Assembly: GCA_022385805.1 (NCBI GenBank)
Contig: MU277807.1
Location: forward strand, 1 to 37,384
DNA from: Pilatotrama ljubarskyi
Lineage: Eukaryota; Basidiomycota; Agaricomycetes; Polyporales; Polyporaceae
Reading direction: 5' to 3'
Length of the DNA stretch: 37,384 bases
Part shown: positions 21,035-32,134 of the stretch, piece by piece
Position numbering within the stretch: the stretch's first letter is position 1
Layout of the letters: every line of letters begins with the position of its first letter
The notes under the pieces: model-generated
Databases searched by the model: none
What the model saw: the letters and a program-made list of their open reading frames with translations, nothing else
Told to the model about the DNA's origin: nothing
Position numbers and translations under genes: made by a program

Positions 21035-22847
21035 ATGGACAGCGGCGCAAAGAAGATCCTCGAGACCGTGACTATCAAGACCCTCCATGCCAACAACTTC
21101 TCTCGCTCCTCCACCCAGGCCAACCAGGTTCTCACAGACCTCCTCTCCCGCTACCTCACCCTCTTCGCGTCCACCTGTGCCAAGTATGCAGAGCACGCAG
21201 GTCGGCTGCGACTTACTATTAACGATGCCGCACACGCCATGGACGAGCTCGGCACCAGCGTCGAGGAGCTCACCGAGTACTGCGCGACAGAGGGCAAGGA
21301 GATGGCTCGCTATGCCGTTCACTCCGCCAAGCGGCTGGAGGACCTGAACGAGTTCAAGGGTGCGTATCTGCCTCTGTGCACCCCTCCGTGCCCTTATCTG
21401 GTCCCCTCCAGCGCAACTCGCCGTGGGGCTCAGGACAGACCGAGACGATCGCATACCCTTGGAGTGGGGCCCCGTGCCGGACGACTTGCCCTCGGAGGAG
21501 GAAGAGGAGAGCGACTTCGACGAAGTCGAGACGCCAGACGAAGACGGCGTGCACGCGGACGTCAAGATGGTTGACCATCCGCTGTCCGAGGACCAGGACG
21601 TGTCTATGGGAGAGCCCGAAGTCGTCCAGGCCAAAGACCCATTGACACGTCCCCCACCCACGCCTCCCTTACCTCTATCGCCAGTCTCAAATCCGTCAAC
21701 ACCGCCTCCTCGCAAACGACAAAGAACGTCTGGATGGCATCCACCAGAATATATACCCGACTTTTTGCCTCCGTTCCCCACAGACGAGCCGCGACGCTCG
21801 CCGAGTCCCGTACCCGCCCCGACGGACCCCGCAGCGATGGCAGCTAACACAGCGGTCAAGCTGGAACGGCCAAATACGCCACCTCTCCAACAGGCGGAGG
21901 CCGCTGCGGTCACTACGACTTCCTCAGCGAATCCATCCGCCGATTACTTGACGCAAATCCCCTACGAAGAGTCTACATTGAGCAAACAGCCAGCGTGGCA
22001 TCTCCCACAGGCACCACCGTCTCATGGAAGCTCGAGCAGGTCTTCTGGGATGCCCCTTCCTCAGACGCAGCCCGCGCTGCTCGGTGCGTACCATCACATC
22101 CTCACGCATCCGCCTCCGCCACGTATCACGTCGGTCAATCCTGCGCGATACCGCGCCGCGCTCGCCTTACTCGCAGAGTCGGAGGCGGTCCCGCGGTGGG
22201 ATGCGCCGACGACGTTGTATGCGTCGACTGCTCCGAACCCTCCGCGCGTTGCGCCGATGCCGCCGTCGTACGCGGTGCCGATCGGTAAGAGCCCTGGGAC
22301 GCCGGAAGGGAAGGAGAAGGAGGACGACAAGAAACCGAATTTGCCTGGAGCGCCGCCGAGGACGATCGTGCCTTGCGAGCGGATCACGCCTACGGTCAGC
22401 CAGCCAGGGTCGAGGTTGCCGAAGCTGGCACGGCAGGTGCTATCGGTGAGTGGAGTACGGAAGCGCGCGAGCGGCGGAACTGACGAGGACGTCTATCAGG
22501 GCCCTGTGTATGCGCGGACGACGCGGCTGGCGCATCCGCCTGTGCTGCAGCGGGGGAGCCAGAAGCTGACGTACGGTCCGGGCGTGAACGCGCCGTGGAA
22601 CGCGAGCTTCTCGCCGATGCCTGCGGCGCCTGCGGTGGGGAAAGGCGGGAAGGAGGCAGGTGCGAACGGGGTGGGGGCGCCGAACGGGAAGGAGAAGGAG
22701 AAGGAGCCTGCGAGGCCGCTGCCGGACGCGCGGCTGTACGCGACGTGGAGCTACGAGCAGAAGCAGTTTGACGAGCCGCTGGTGGTGAGGCGGAGGCTGG
22801 GGAGCGTGCACGCGCCGGGGCGGGCGAAGAGCGAGACGGCGAACTGA
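21035..22847 (+). CDS. TFIID subunit with Bromo_TP histone fold (TAF8/TAF3-like)
   Basis: Two exons, 21035-21359 and 21412-22847, around a 52-nt intron; 586 aa. Residues about 5-85 form a histone-fold-like bromodomain-associated domain (ANQVLTDLLSRYLTLFASTC, KYAEHAGRLRLTINDAAHAM, DELGTSVEELTEY). The domain is followed by an acidic stretch (PSEEEEESDFDEVE), then PPRKRQRTSGWHPPEYIPDF and LPPFP, like the short Pro-rich motif after the histone fold in TAF8 and, more loosely, TAF3. Such subunits pair with TAF10 in TFIID. The HTY that often follows LPPFPDP in TAF8 is absent (TDEP here), so I leave the symbol open. The remainder is Pro/Ser/Ala-rich with Lys/Glu repeats and no second domain seen. A GTG precedes the chosen ATG directly. 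Confidence 0.75.
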
Positions 22848-23332
22848 GGCGTGCGCGCTGTTCGCCCTGGGCGCGCGAGAGGGTGATGGGCATGGGAGAG
22901 TGGGCGCGTGGACAGCGCAGGCGATGGGCGTCGACGACTACGGGGCGTGGACGAGGTGCGGGTGGGTGCGCAGTGTATTGCTACAAACATACAGCATTCG
23001 ATTTGCTTTCGAGGTCGCATGCGACGAATGACCTGCACTGTGCGCGAAACATACAGATTCAGAATGATATGTTTTCCGGCGGGCGTGTCGGGCCTGACGT
23101 TGACGTTGCTCGATCTGATGCCGGATTGCTATGGCACTCCCCTCGCCGGCGTCTGTCTGTCCCTCGTCCTTTGCTCTGTGCCGCGACCATCTCCGCTCTG
23201 CCCTCGTCCTCCTCCTCCTCGCTTTCTCTTCGTGCAGCCTCTGGCAGGCATCCTTCAAGCCTTCTCTCGCGTCCTCAGCAGTCGCTCGCTCGTTCTTCTT
23301 CTTCACCTCAGTCCCCCCGCTCAGCATCCATC
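22848..23332. other. Spacer between TAF 3' end and CFEM-like gene
   Basis: 485 bp holding the TAF 3' UTR and the promoter of the next gene. The last 180 bp before the start codon are strongly pyrimidine-rich (ctcgtcctcctcctcctcgc and similar), as is common in leaders of expressed fungal genes. No gene recognised. Confidence 0.5.
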
Positions 23333-24103
23333 ATGCGCTCCTTCCTCCCCGCTGCTTTCCTCGCCGCCTTCGCCGGTCAAGGTCAGCTCTCTGCTCCCTT
23401 CGCGTATGAACCATCTGGCGCTGACCAGTCCTGACGAGCATAGTCCTCGCGCTGAACATCAGCATCGCTGGCATTCCTGGAAACATCACCGCCTCCGACT
23501 TCCTCCCCTCCAGCGACCCCGCGTTCAGCGCCGTACGTCTCTTGATCTCCATTGTCCTCTTTCCCTCTTTGCACTCACCTGGACCACTTTGTCCGGCGGC
23601 AGTGTTCCAACGAGTGTGCGCCTGCGTTGGCCGACATAGCCGTACGTCCCCTTGCTCTCGTCCCAACCACGGTCCAACTGAACCAGCCTTGCAGGGATGC
23701 GGTGACACCAACGACGCGTGCCTCTGCAGCAACGCCACCACCATCATACCCGATATCGTCAAGTGCGAGCAGTGCCAGTTTGAGCAGCTCATCCACGACA
23801 ACCGCCGCCCCCAGGACCCCCGCGCCGGCCAGACCTCTGCCATTGCTGGTGCGTCTCTGTCGCTCCATCCCTAGTGGCTAATTCACAGGAACGCTGACGA
23901 GCGGCCGGCCGCATCTGACAGCGTACACGACCGCGTGCAGCAGCCTCAACTTCACCATCCCAGCGAACATCACCGCTCTCCACGTCACTCCCGACTGGGA
24001 CGGCCCCTTTGGCCAGGGCCTCAATACCTTTGGCACCGTCGTGAGCGTCATCGCTGCCACGGTGCTTGGCAGTGGTATGATTGCGGTGGTCAACACCATG
24101 TGA
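23333..24103 (+). CDS. Small secreted or membrane-anchored eight-cysteine (CFEM-like) protein
   Basis: Five short exons: 23333-23381, 23444-23532, 23603-23641, 23695-23848 and 23889-24103; 181 aa, all phases consistent. A signal peptide is clear (MRSFLPAAFLAAFAG, then QVLALNISIAG). Exactly eight cysteines follow in CSNEC, GCG, ACLC, KCEQC and TTAC. Their order, with the C-x3-C start and C-x-C centre preceded by Asp, resembles fungal CFEM surface proteins, but the spacing is not exact. There are several N-glycosylation sequons (NIS, NIT, NAT, NFT). The C-terminus ends in a hydrophobic stretch (VVSVIAATVLGSGMIAVV, then NTM), suggesting a GPI signal or one membrane anchor. The last intron is only 40 nt with a ctaat branch-like site. 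Function unknown; CFEM proteins act in haem uptake or cell-surface roles. Confidence 0.75.
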
Positions 24104-24629
24104 GCCCAGCGGAGGATGATCATGCAGACGGCGTGGCTGGGCTGCGCCTAGACATCCTGTAGTAGCGCGGCGAACCTTCTTTGTATTCTCTGTAGTGGAC
24201 GAGTGCAGAATGTACGGTGCAGTTCCAAGTGCTTAGCATCGAGCGGCTGTCTATTGGCTGTACGTCCTTTGCCGTATGACGTCGTACAGCCTATCGCGCA
24301 AGAGGTGTATGCTTGGGCAAACGTATCGATGAGGTGATCCTGGTAGGATGACCATGCGGCATTCCATTGTATGACACACGGGGGGCAGCGAGGTGATACA
24401 AGGTGCGCAGAGGCGTGGTGGTGGGTACATGCACAGTGACAGATGAGAAGTACTGCTACGGGATACTGATGCTTAACAACTGAACAAACGGTGGGGGCGT
24501 GTCGATGAAACTAACACAACAACAGCAAGAGGGACCGGAAGGGGGAACAGGAGATCTGCACAATCTTGTGAGCCGGGAGACGGGCAGCTGAACGGAGGTA
24601 GGAACACCTACGAAGAGGGAAGAGCGCCC
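24104..24629. other. Convergent 3' intergenic region, CFEM-like / eIF5A
   Basis: 526 bp between two stop codons, containing both 3' UTRs. No ORF with a recognisable domain, tRNA or repeat was seen. Confidence 0.55.
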
Positions 24630-25426
24630 TTAGGACGAGCCCTTAGGGGCCTCCTTGTAGGAGATCGCCTGCTCCTCACCCATGGCGGAGACGATGGTGA
24701 CGAGGAGATCCTTGCCCTCCTCGAAGTCGGCCTCGATCTGCTTGCCGAGGTCGCCCTCGGGGACCTTGACGTCGTCCTTGGGGGTGCCGTCCTGGGACAT
24801 GAGGTTGAGGAAGCCATCGTCGATGTTGACCTGTTTGGGCCGGTCAGCAGCGTCTTCGCAGAGCGAAGGCGAGAATGCAACGTACGAGCTGGTATTCGTT
24901 ACGGAAGACGTTGGGCACATCGACGTTGTGGGTGGAGGGGGAGATATCCTCCTGTAAAACGACGTATGGGGTGAGATCAGGATCTAATCAGCGCCTCTTT
25001 TTGACTCTGCTACTGACCAGTTTTTTGCCGGTGAAGATCTAACGTAAAAAGTGAGCAGGGGGCTCGCGCACGGACGAGAGAAAGAAGACGTACATCGATG
25101 CCAACCAAGTGGACCTTGGCGTGACCGTGCTTGCCCGTCTTGGAGGTGGACATCTCGACGATCTTGCAGGGGCGGCCTGGTACCGCAGCGGACGGGCGTC
25201 AGCTCGTGATTGGGATGCAGAGAGAAAGGAGCGGGGCGTGCACTCACCCTTGATGACGACGTGCCCGTTCTTGCGGAGAGCCGAGCATTGCATAGGGTAG
25301 GTGAGCGAGGCTCCGGCGGAGGCCTGGGCGAGGGAAAGGATCAGGACCGGCGTTCGCTCGGGTGCACGCGAGGAGAAAGGGACGGACCTGCTCGAAGTTG
25401 TGGTTGTGCTGCTCGTCGTCGGACAT
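24630..25426 (-). CDS. Translation factor eIF5A
   Basis: Six exons: 25388-25426, 25248-25323, 25094-25176, 25018-25038, 24886-24951 and 24630-24830; 161 aa, the normal family length. Near-diagnostic motifs: [40 protein letters not shown] (hypusination lysine Lys54 within TGKHG), [37 protein letters not shown] and [20 protein letters not shown]. The hypusinated protein relieves ribosome stalling at difficult peptide bonds and helps termination, in the cytoplasm. The fourth exon is just 21 nt. Divergent from the LIM gene, with a strongly pyrimidine-rich leader that fits high expression. Confidence 0.97.
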
Positions 25427-25781
25427 GGCTGGCGTGTAAGGAGGGGGAGAAGAGAGCGAAGAGGGGAGAAGAGTCTAGGCGAGAAGGACGAGGATGAGGA
25501 GGAGGAGGAGGAAGGAGAGATGAAGGAGAGATGCGACGAGCAGCCGCAGACGCCTTCAAATCTGCCCGCCCGCGCGAAAAAATTGGAGGCCCGCTCCCAT
25601 CATTTTTCGATCTCCGAATCACTCGTGGGACTTTATCCGGACATCCCCGACCGTCCGCTCCCCGAATGGAGGCACCCGGCCCCGGCCGGCCCGCAGCAAA
25701 GAGGCGCTGCACTCGCTTGTTGCGCGCAGTGGCGGCGACGCCGAGCACGTCGCTCTCTACCTCTCGCACGACGACCACGCC
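25427..25781. promoter_or_regulatory. Shared divergent promoter eIF5A / LIM gene, with CT-rich eIF5A leader
   Basis: 355 bp between start codons. On the minus strand, about 25430-25535 is almost pure pyrimidine (plus strand gaggatgaggaggaggagga and neighbours), lying immediately upstream of the eIF5A ATG. CT-rich leaders of this kind are typical of highly expressed fungal genes. A small AT-rich patch (gcgaaaaaattgg, about 25574) lies centrally. Confidence 0.55.
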
Positions 25782-27191
25782 ATGCACCCGTTCGGAGGCA
25801 CACCCATCTGCCCGCGATGCAGCAAGGCCGTCTACGCTGCCGAACAGGTGCGCAGCTCGTTCGCATTCGCACGCGAAGGCTAATCGCTCACCGAGGCTCG
25901 CTTAGATCATGGGCCCCGGGCGCAAGGTACGGAGCATGTCCTCTCGAGCTACGATCTGCTCTGACACCCTCCTAGTTGTATCATAAGGCAAGATTCCTCC
26001 TGTAAAGACTGCACTCGTTATGCTGAAGGGCAATGAATAGCCGTGTCTCGCTTGCAAGTCCTGTGGCAAACGCCTAGATTCGTTCAGCCTGGTCGAGCAT
26101 AATGAAGAGGTGAGCGATTCGGCATAAGTCGCGCTGCCCTTTGCTGACGCGCTTCACAGCCATACTGGTATGTCTACGGAACTGCTGTCAGGAGCCGCAT
26201 CTCATCTGTTGCCCTAGCAAGATCTGTCATGTCAAGCTCTTTGGTACCCGCGACCTCCGCCATGCCAACCTCCCCCACCGCGATGACGTCCTCCAGTCTC
26301 CGCCATCCTCTCCCGTACGCCCCAATACCTTTGGTCTGAATCGCGCCGCATCCCCGCCCGCCCCGCCACCACGCCACAGGTCGAACGATAATTTGAACGC
26401 CGACTTCAGGACGAACGGCAATGCCCCGCCTCTCCCTGTTCGCCGACACATGACGGGCGGCGCCGCGCTCGATAGAGGCGCGTCGCCACCACCGACCTTG
26501 CTCAAGCCGACGCGCACGCTAAGCCCGGGAAGGGAGCAGCGTTCACGCCCCACATCACTCCTGCAGGCTACAGAGCAGATGCAGGGTATCGTGGATGTCG
26601 CGCAGGAGAAAGAGGATGTCACGGATCCTGCGGACAGACCAGCGGACCCTACTCCAGTCACACCCAGCCATGCCGGACGAAGTGCGGGCGGCTTGCCCCG
26701 CACCATTCCGCTCACCCCGAGCGCAAGTGCTGCCGCCAACGCTAACACACCGACGGCTGGAGACAACACAGACCGCGGCAGGCGCGTCGCTCCTCCCCCA
26801 CTCGCACCTTCCATGACGGGCACGCGGTATGGCGCAGCGCTTGGCGGCACGGTCCCGCTCTCGCCAACTATGACGGGCGCTCCGGGACGGCAGTGGGGCG
26901 GAGGCACGCCGCGCTGCGGGAGGTGCGGGAAGGCGGTGTACTTTGCGGAGCAGGTCAAGGCCGTGGGCAAGACGTGGCATAAGGGCTGCTTGAGGTGCAC
27001 GGAGTGCGGGCATTCGCTGGATAGTGGACGGTTGTCGGAGAAGGACGGGGATCCGTTTTGTCATCGCTGTTATGCGAAGGTGAGTCGCCGGTCAGGTCGG
27101 TATGTGGGGGTCGTCAGCGCTGATACGTCTGCCGCAGCGCTTTGGGCCGCAGGGAAGTGGATATGCGTTGCTGGGCAAACCGGGCGGCTGA
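25782..27191 (+). CDS. Two-LIM-domain protein (CRP-like)
   Basis: Seven exons: 25782-25847, 25906-25926, 25976-25987, 26041-26109, 26160-26167, 26218-27079 and 27138-27191; 363 aa. LIM1 (residues 10-62): CPRC, YHKPCLACKSC, then PYCKIC. LIM2 (292-346): CGRCGKAVYFAEQ, WHKGCLRCTEC, then FCHRC. The end, RFGPQGSGYALLGKPGG, resembles the Gly-rich tail after LIM domains of cysteine-rich proteins. Between them lies a Pro/Ser/Thr-rich linker of about 225 residues. LIM domains bind proteins, frequently in actin or transcription complexes; no partner can be named. Exon 3 has 12 nt and exon 5 has 8 nt, and intron 3 (25988-26040) must begin GC (AAG|gcaag) to keep the H-x2-C spacing of LIM1. These make automatic prediction error-prone. 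Confidence 0.85.
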
Positions 27192-27363
27192 AGGTTGGGT
27201 CGAGTGGCACAACTGCTCTATGACTACGTTATGACTATTTTGAATGTACTCTGCCCTCTATATGACGAATCTCTTCTGTAGTGCAGCGGGAAGTCCGTGA
27301 TCACCCACTCTCGGTCGTAGTATAGCAACGTCAGGCATAGCCATTGCAGCATGGCCATGACCG

Positions 27364-28898
27364 TCAGGCGTAGATTAGAAGGAGCTCCTCCGCGATCCTC
27401 CACTCCGCCTTCGCCCCATCTACATCGAGCTCCCGCTCGTGTTTAAGGGCCAGCGCTTGCCGCGCGCTCTTGTTGTCCTCAACACCCTGCTCGGTAGCCT
27501 CGAACACCTTCCGGATCTCTGCGTCAGGCAGGGTTAGATCGAGATCGAGCGCGTACGCTGGGCTGTCTGAGTCGCTGTCCGATATCGCAGGCGCGGTGAA
27601 GATGAGGCGACGCGGCTCGAGGTCGAGCGTCGTGCGAGGGATGGAAGAGCGCGTCTGATTGACAGGACGTAGACAGACAAGCGTCGTTGAAGGCGGCGTA
27701 CGGACACGGTGCGAGTTCGAGCACGAGGCGTCAGTCGTAGGCGCGATGTAAGGAGGACCGAGAGGTACGTACGAGATGAGGGACGGAGAGCGCGATGCGC
27801 AGCCGGCCATCCTCCGTTTTCGACCAGCTGAGGTCTGGGACAAGAGGCGGAGGCGTCGTCGTGGGTGCAGAAGAGTTGTTCAGTATTCCTTTTGGCGGCG
27901 TAGGAGTGGACGCTGGGCCCGATCGTGATGCTGCTGCCGTCGGGGGCTCAATCTCCTCGATGAGTGGCTTGCCCTGTGTGCCTCCCGCTGCTTTCGCACT
28001 AAACCCGATATCGAGAGTAGCAGCGACAGCGGGTGAGGACGAGGACGCGGGCGGGGAAACTGCGGGGCCGGAAGGGGGCGGTAGAAGCACGGAAGGGATG
28101 AGAACGGAGCGGGGGGCGAGCTTGCCCTTGGAGGCGATGTTGGGGGTGCCGATCTGGCGAGAAAGCTGGACGCCCCATTGGGCTTCGATCCGCTGGAAGG
28201 CGAGCTCTGGTGGGAAGGCGCAGGGGACCGTGGGTATGGGGTCGGAGGGGTGGATGAATGGTCGAGGGAGGAGATCGCGATCGGGTAGGGGCGGTGGAGG
28301 GGCGATGAGAAGTGAATGCGTTGAATGGGTGAAGAAGCGTCAGGTAGGCTCATAGGGTGCGAGGGGGAGGAGGGGCGTACCGATGAGGAATGTCTTGAAC
28401 TCGGGCGAGCGGAGAGAGCGGGACTTGAGGGAGGAGCTGAAGATGCAGTCGAAGACGACCGATGGCTTGCCAGCTGCGGGATGCGGGAGTACGGACGTGA
28501 GTACGGCCGCCTACGTCCCTGCGCGAGGACTGCGTCGGACGCGCAGAGGGGAAACGCGACTGACCCTTGTCCTTGTCCTGGCGGGGCTCGGAGACGATGA
28601 CGGGCACGTACCAGTCCTCGGGATCTGAGGCGTCAAGGGCAATGTCTCCGGCTATGGCGCGCTCGATGGCGGCCTCGCTGCGCTCTGGCGGGGCGGGGAC
28701 ATGCTTGTCCCAAGCGATGTTTACGAATACCTTGGTGTTAGGGGGGACGGTGAAGCTCGTGGGCGCTGAAGACGACGAGGGATTGCTGGAAGGAGCTTGT
28801 GAAGAGGCAGGTACGGTGAGGGACGAGGTGTTCAGTGTTGTGGACTTTATGCAGAAGGCGGGCGAGGGGGAGAGGGAGATGCGCGTCGTTGCGCTCAT
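27364..28898 (-). CDS. PIH1: PIH1 (Nop17) domain protein, R2TP co-chaperone subunit
   Basis: Four exons: 28565-28898, 28381-28473, 27773-28206 and 27364-27654; 383 aa. The PIH domain occupies roughly residues 45-175: KVFVNIAWDKHVPAPP, YVPVIVSEPRQDKDK, AGKPSVVFDCIFSSSLK, RSPEFKTFLIELAFQRIEAQ, then QIGTPNIASKGKLAPRSVLI. After a Pro/Ser-rich linker, a CS-like beta domain follows (PDLSWSKTEDGRLRIALSVP, TTLDLEPRRLIFTAP, AYALDLDLTLP). Family members link Hsp90 (through Tah1) and Rvb1/Rvb2 to clients such as snoRNP proteins and PIKK kinases in the R2TP complex. The second intron is long (174 nt) and contains no better exon. Convergent with the LIM gene (172 bp between stops) and divergent from DAHP synthase. 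Confidence 0.85.
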
Positions 28899-29596
28899 GG
28901 TGTTTCGAACGAGGAGAGTGATTGGGTTCTGTTAGCGTTTACTGACCGGACTGCACCCAGCCGCGATTCGCTCATTTGTTCATCCGGGCCGCTACACGCG
29001 TGTTTCCCTCAAACACTCAGTACTGCGCCCACCCGAGTCGCTGCACCTCGCGGTACAAGGAGAGATATGATAGCAATCATGGTACATGGGCCGAGGGGTG
29101 CCACGTCAGGCGCTCCCACTGTGCACCCGGGGCAGCGTTCTGTTCAGGCTCTGTGACCCTGACCGCCTGGCGGAGACAGGGTCGTGGGCGAGTGCGCCGA
29201 GGAGCTGGGGGCGCGAGGCGATGTCGGAGTGCTGGAGGAGGGCGAATCGTGGGACGGAACATTCAGACGAGCGGGCAACATGCGATCTCGCGCTGCTCGC
29301 GGGGAGAGCGAAAGGTCGCTGCACGGTCGCTGCAACGGTCGAAATGATCATAATGATGAGTGTGGCTGTGCCAAAAACTGGGTGTCGTCCACTGACTCAC
29401 TCGGACTGCAAACACACCGACAGTACTCATCGCAGTGTTCTCAGTCGCACACGTTCCGCAACAATGGCCGCACCCGCCGCCCATATATCTCACCCAAACC
29501 ACGCACCCTTCAGATTCCGTACGCACCCCGTCGCTCCCCGCACATCTCACTCCCCTCTCACCCGTCCTCTCCTCCTTCGCAGCCCTCCCCGACGAC
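28899..29596. promoter_or_regulatory. Shared divergent region PIH1 / DAHP synthase, with Gcn4-type site
   Basis: 698 bp between start codons. TGACTCA, the exact Gcn4/CPC1 general-control element, occurs at 29393-29399, about 200 bp upstream of the DAHP synthase ATG. A short in-frame upstream extension exists (ATG-like start at 29435) but its sequence is not family-like, so ATG 29597 was preferred. No other gene is supported. Confidence 0.55.
29393..29399. promoter_or_regulatory. Gcn4/CPC1-type general amino-acid control element
   Basis: Perfect TGACTCA in ccactgactcactcgg. Fungal aromatic amino-acid genes are classic general-control targets, so position and gene fit. By chance a 7-mer palindrome like this would occur about once every 8 kb. 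Confidence 0.45.
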
Positions 29597-31108
<1,512 letters not shown>

Positions 31109-32134
31109 TCGATAGGCGACCGCTCGGCCTCGCGCCGTTTGCTGCATGTACGTCTATCTGGGGGTGGAGAAGGATCTATAAAGAGACCGCCGCGTCGGTG
31201 TTGTACGACTAGCCTTAGCCCTCGTCTGTAGAATGCAATGCTATTGCAGACTCCTCTGCTCACTCGCGCGCGACACGACTGAGATACATGAGCACATGTA
31301 GAGGCGTCATATTTTATTCCATCCTCCGTCGACGGGAACAGATGCAGCAAGCTAAAGAGCACGCACACGTGGGTCTACTACGTATACTACGACTGTAGGC
31401 AGGTGAGGCGAGAGTAAGGGAGTTCGTGCATACGTACATGCGTGCGCAGATTTTACGTTGGGGTAGTACATATATTTTATACCGGGCTCCGTCATCGATA
31501 CAGGCGGCCTCGTCTCCATCCTTCCCTTACCCAGCCGTCTTCTTCAGCCTTTCCTGATTGTGCGGCGATGGTTGTCTCCTCGATGCACACTCATGGCCGT
31601 CGAGGCTATGTTCGTGCGCGTGCCCAGCGGACGCCGAGCGTGGGGCGGCGGCCGAAAGCGTGGGGCGGGAGAGAGACGAGGACGTGGGCGTGAGCGTACG
31701 CGTCCGGCCGTGGCGGACGCGCCGAGGTCGAGCGCAGGGGAGTGAAACGAGCGGACAAGAAAAACGAGAGAGGGGTTCGTGCCGTGCGTGAGAGGGATCG
31801 AGGGCGTGGGGCGGAGAGAGTGAGGTGGGAGAGGTGGTGGTGTCCGTAGGCCGAAACAAGAGGGTAGATACAGTTCAGTTCAGTTCAGTTCACAGTTCAC
31901 AGGTCAGTTGCACTACAACAGGGGCGTCCGCGCAATACAATAGGGAGTCGGGTTCGAAGTCTTGGGATTTTCCTACACTGTCGGGAAGGGCGTGTCAGCA
32001 AGCGGTCCTGTGAGATAAGCTATGCATGTGGGAGGAGCGTGCGGAGGCGGTGGGAGGAAAGGACGAAGGCGAAGGAGAAGGGAAATCAAGGGAGGCGAAT
32101 TGGGGACACGCACCGTTCCGTATTAGTGATGAAG
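31109..32134. other. Convergent intergenic region with pentanucleotide repeat
   Basis: About 1.0 kb between the DAHP synthase and zinc-finger stop codons, containing both 3' UTRs. ORFs at 31442-31859 are Arg/Gly-rich and lack domains. A short (CAGTT)n tract lies at about 31868-31893 (cagttcagttcagttcagtt). No gene supported. Confidence 0.55.
31868..31893 (+). repeat. Pentanucleotide microsatellite (TTCAG)n
   Basis: Four to five tandem copies (acagttcagttcagttcagt), followed by an imperfect cacagttcacagg. Confidence 0.85.

Noticed and set aside
20386..21222. 278-codon plus-strand ORF crossing the divergent promoter
   Set aside because: Runs antisense to the cytidylyltransferase and out of frame with the TAF histone fold; no recognisable domain.
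24660..24960. Separate plus-strand ORF over eIF5A
   Set aside because: Antisense shadow of a highly conserved gene; no family match.
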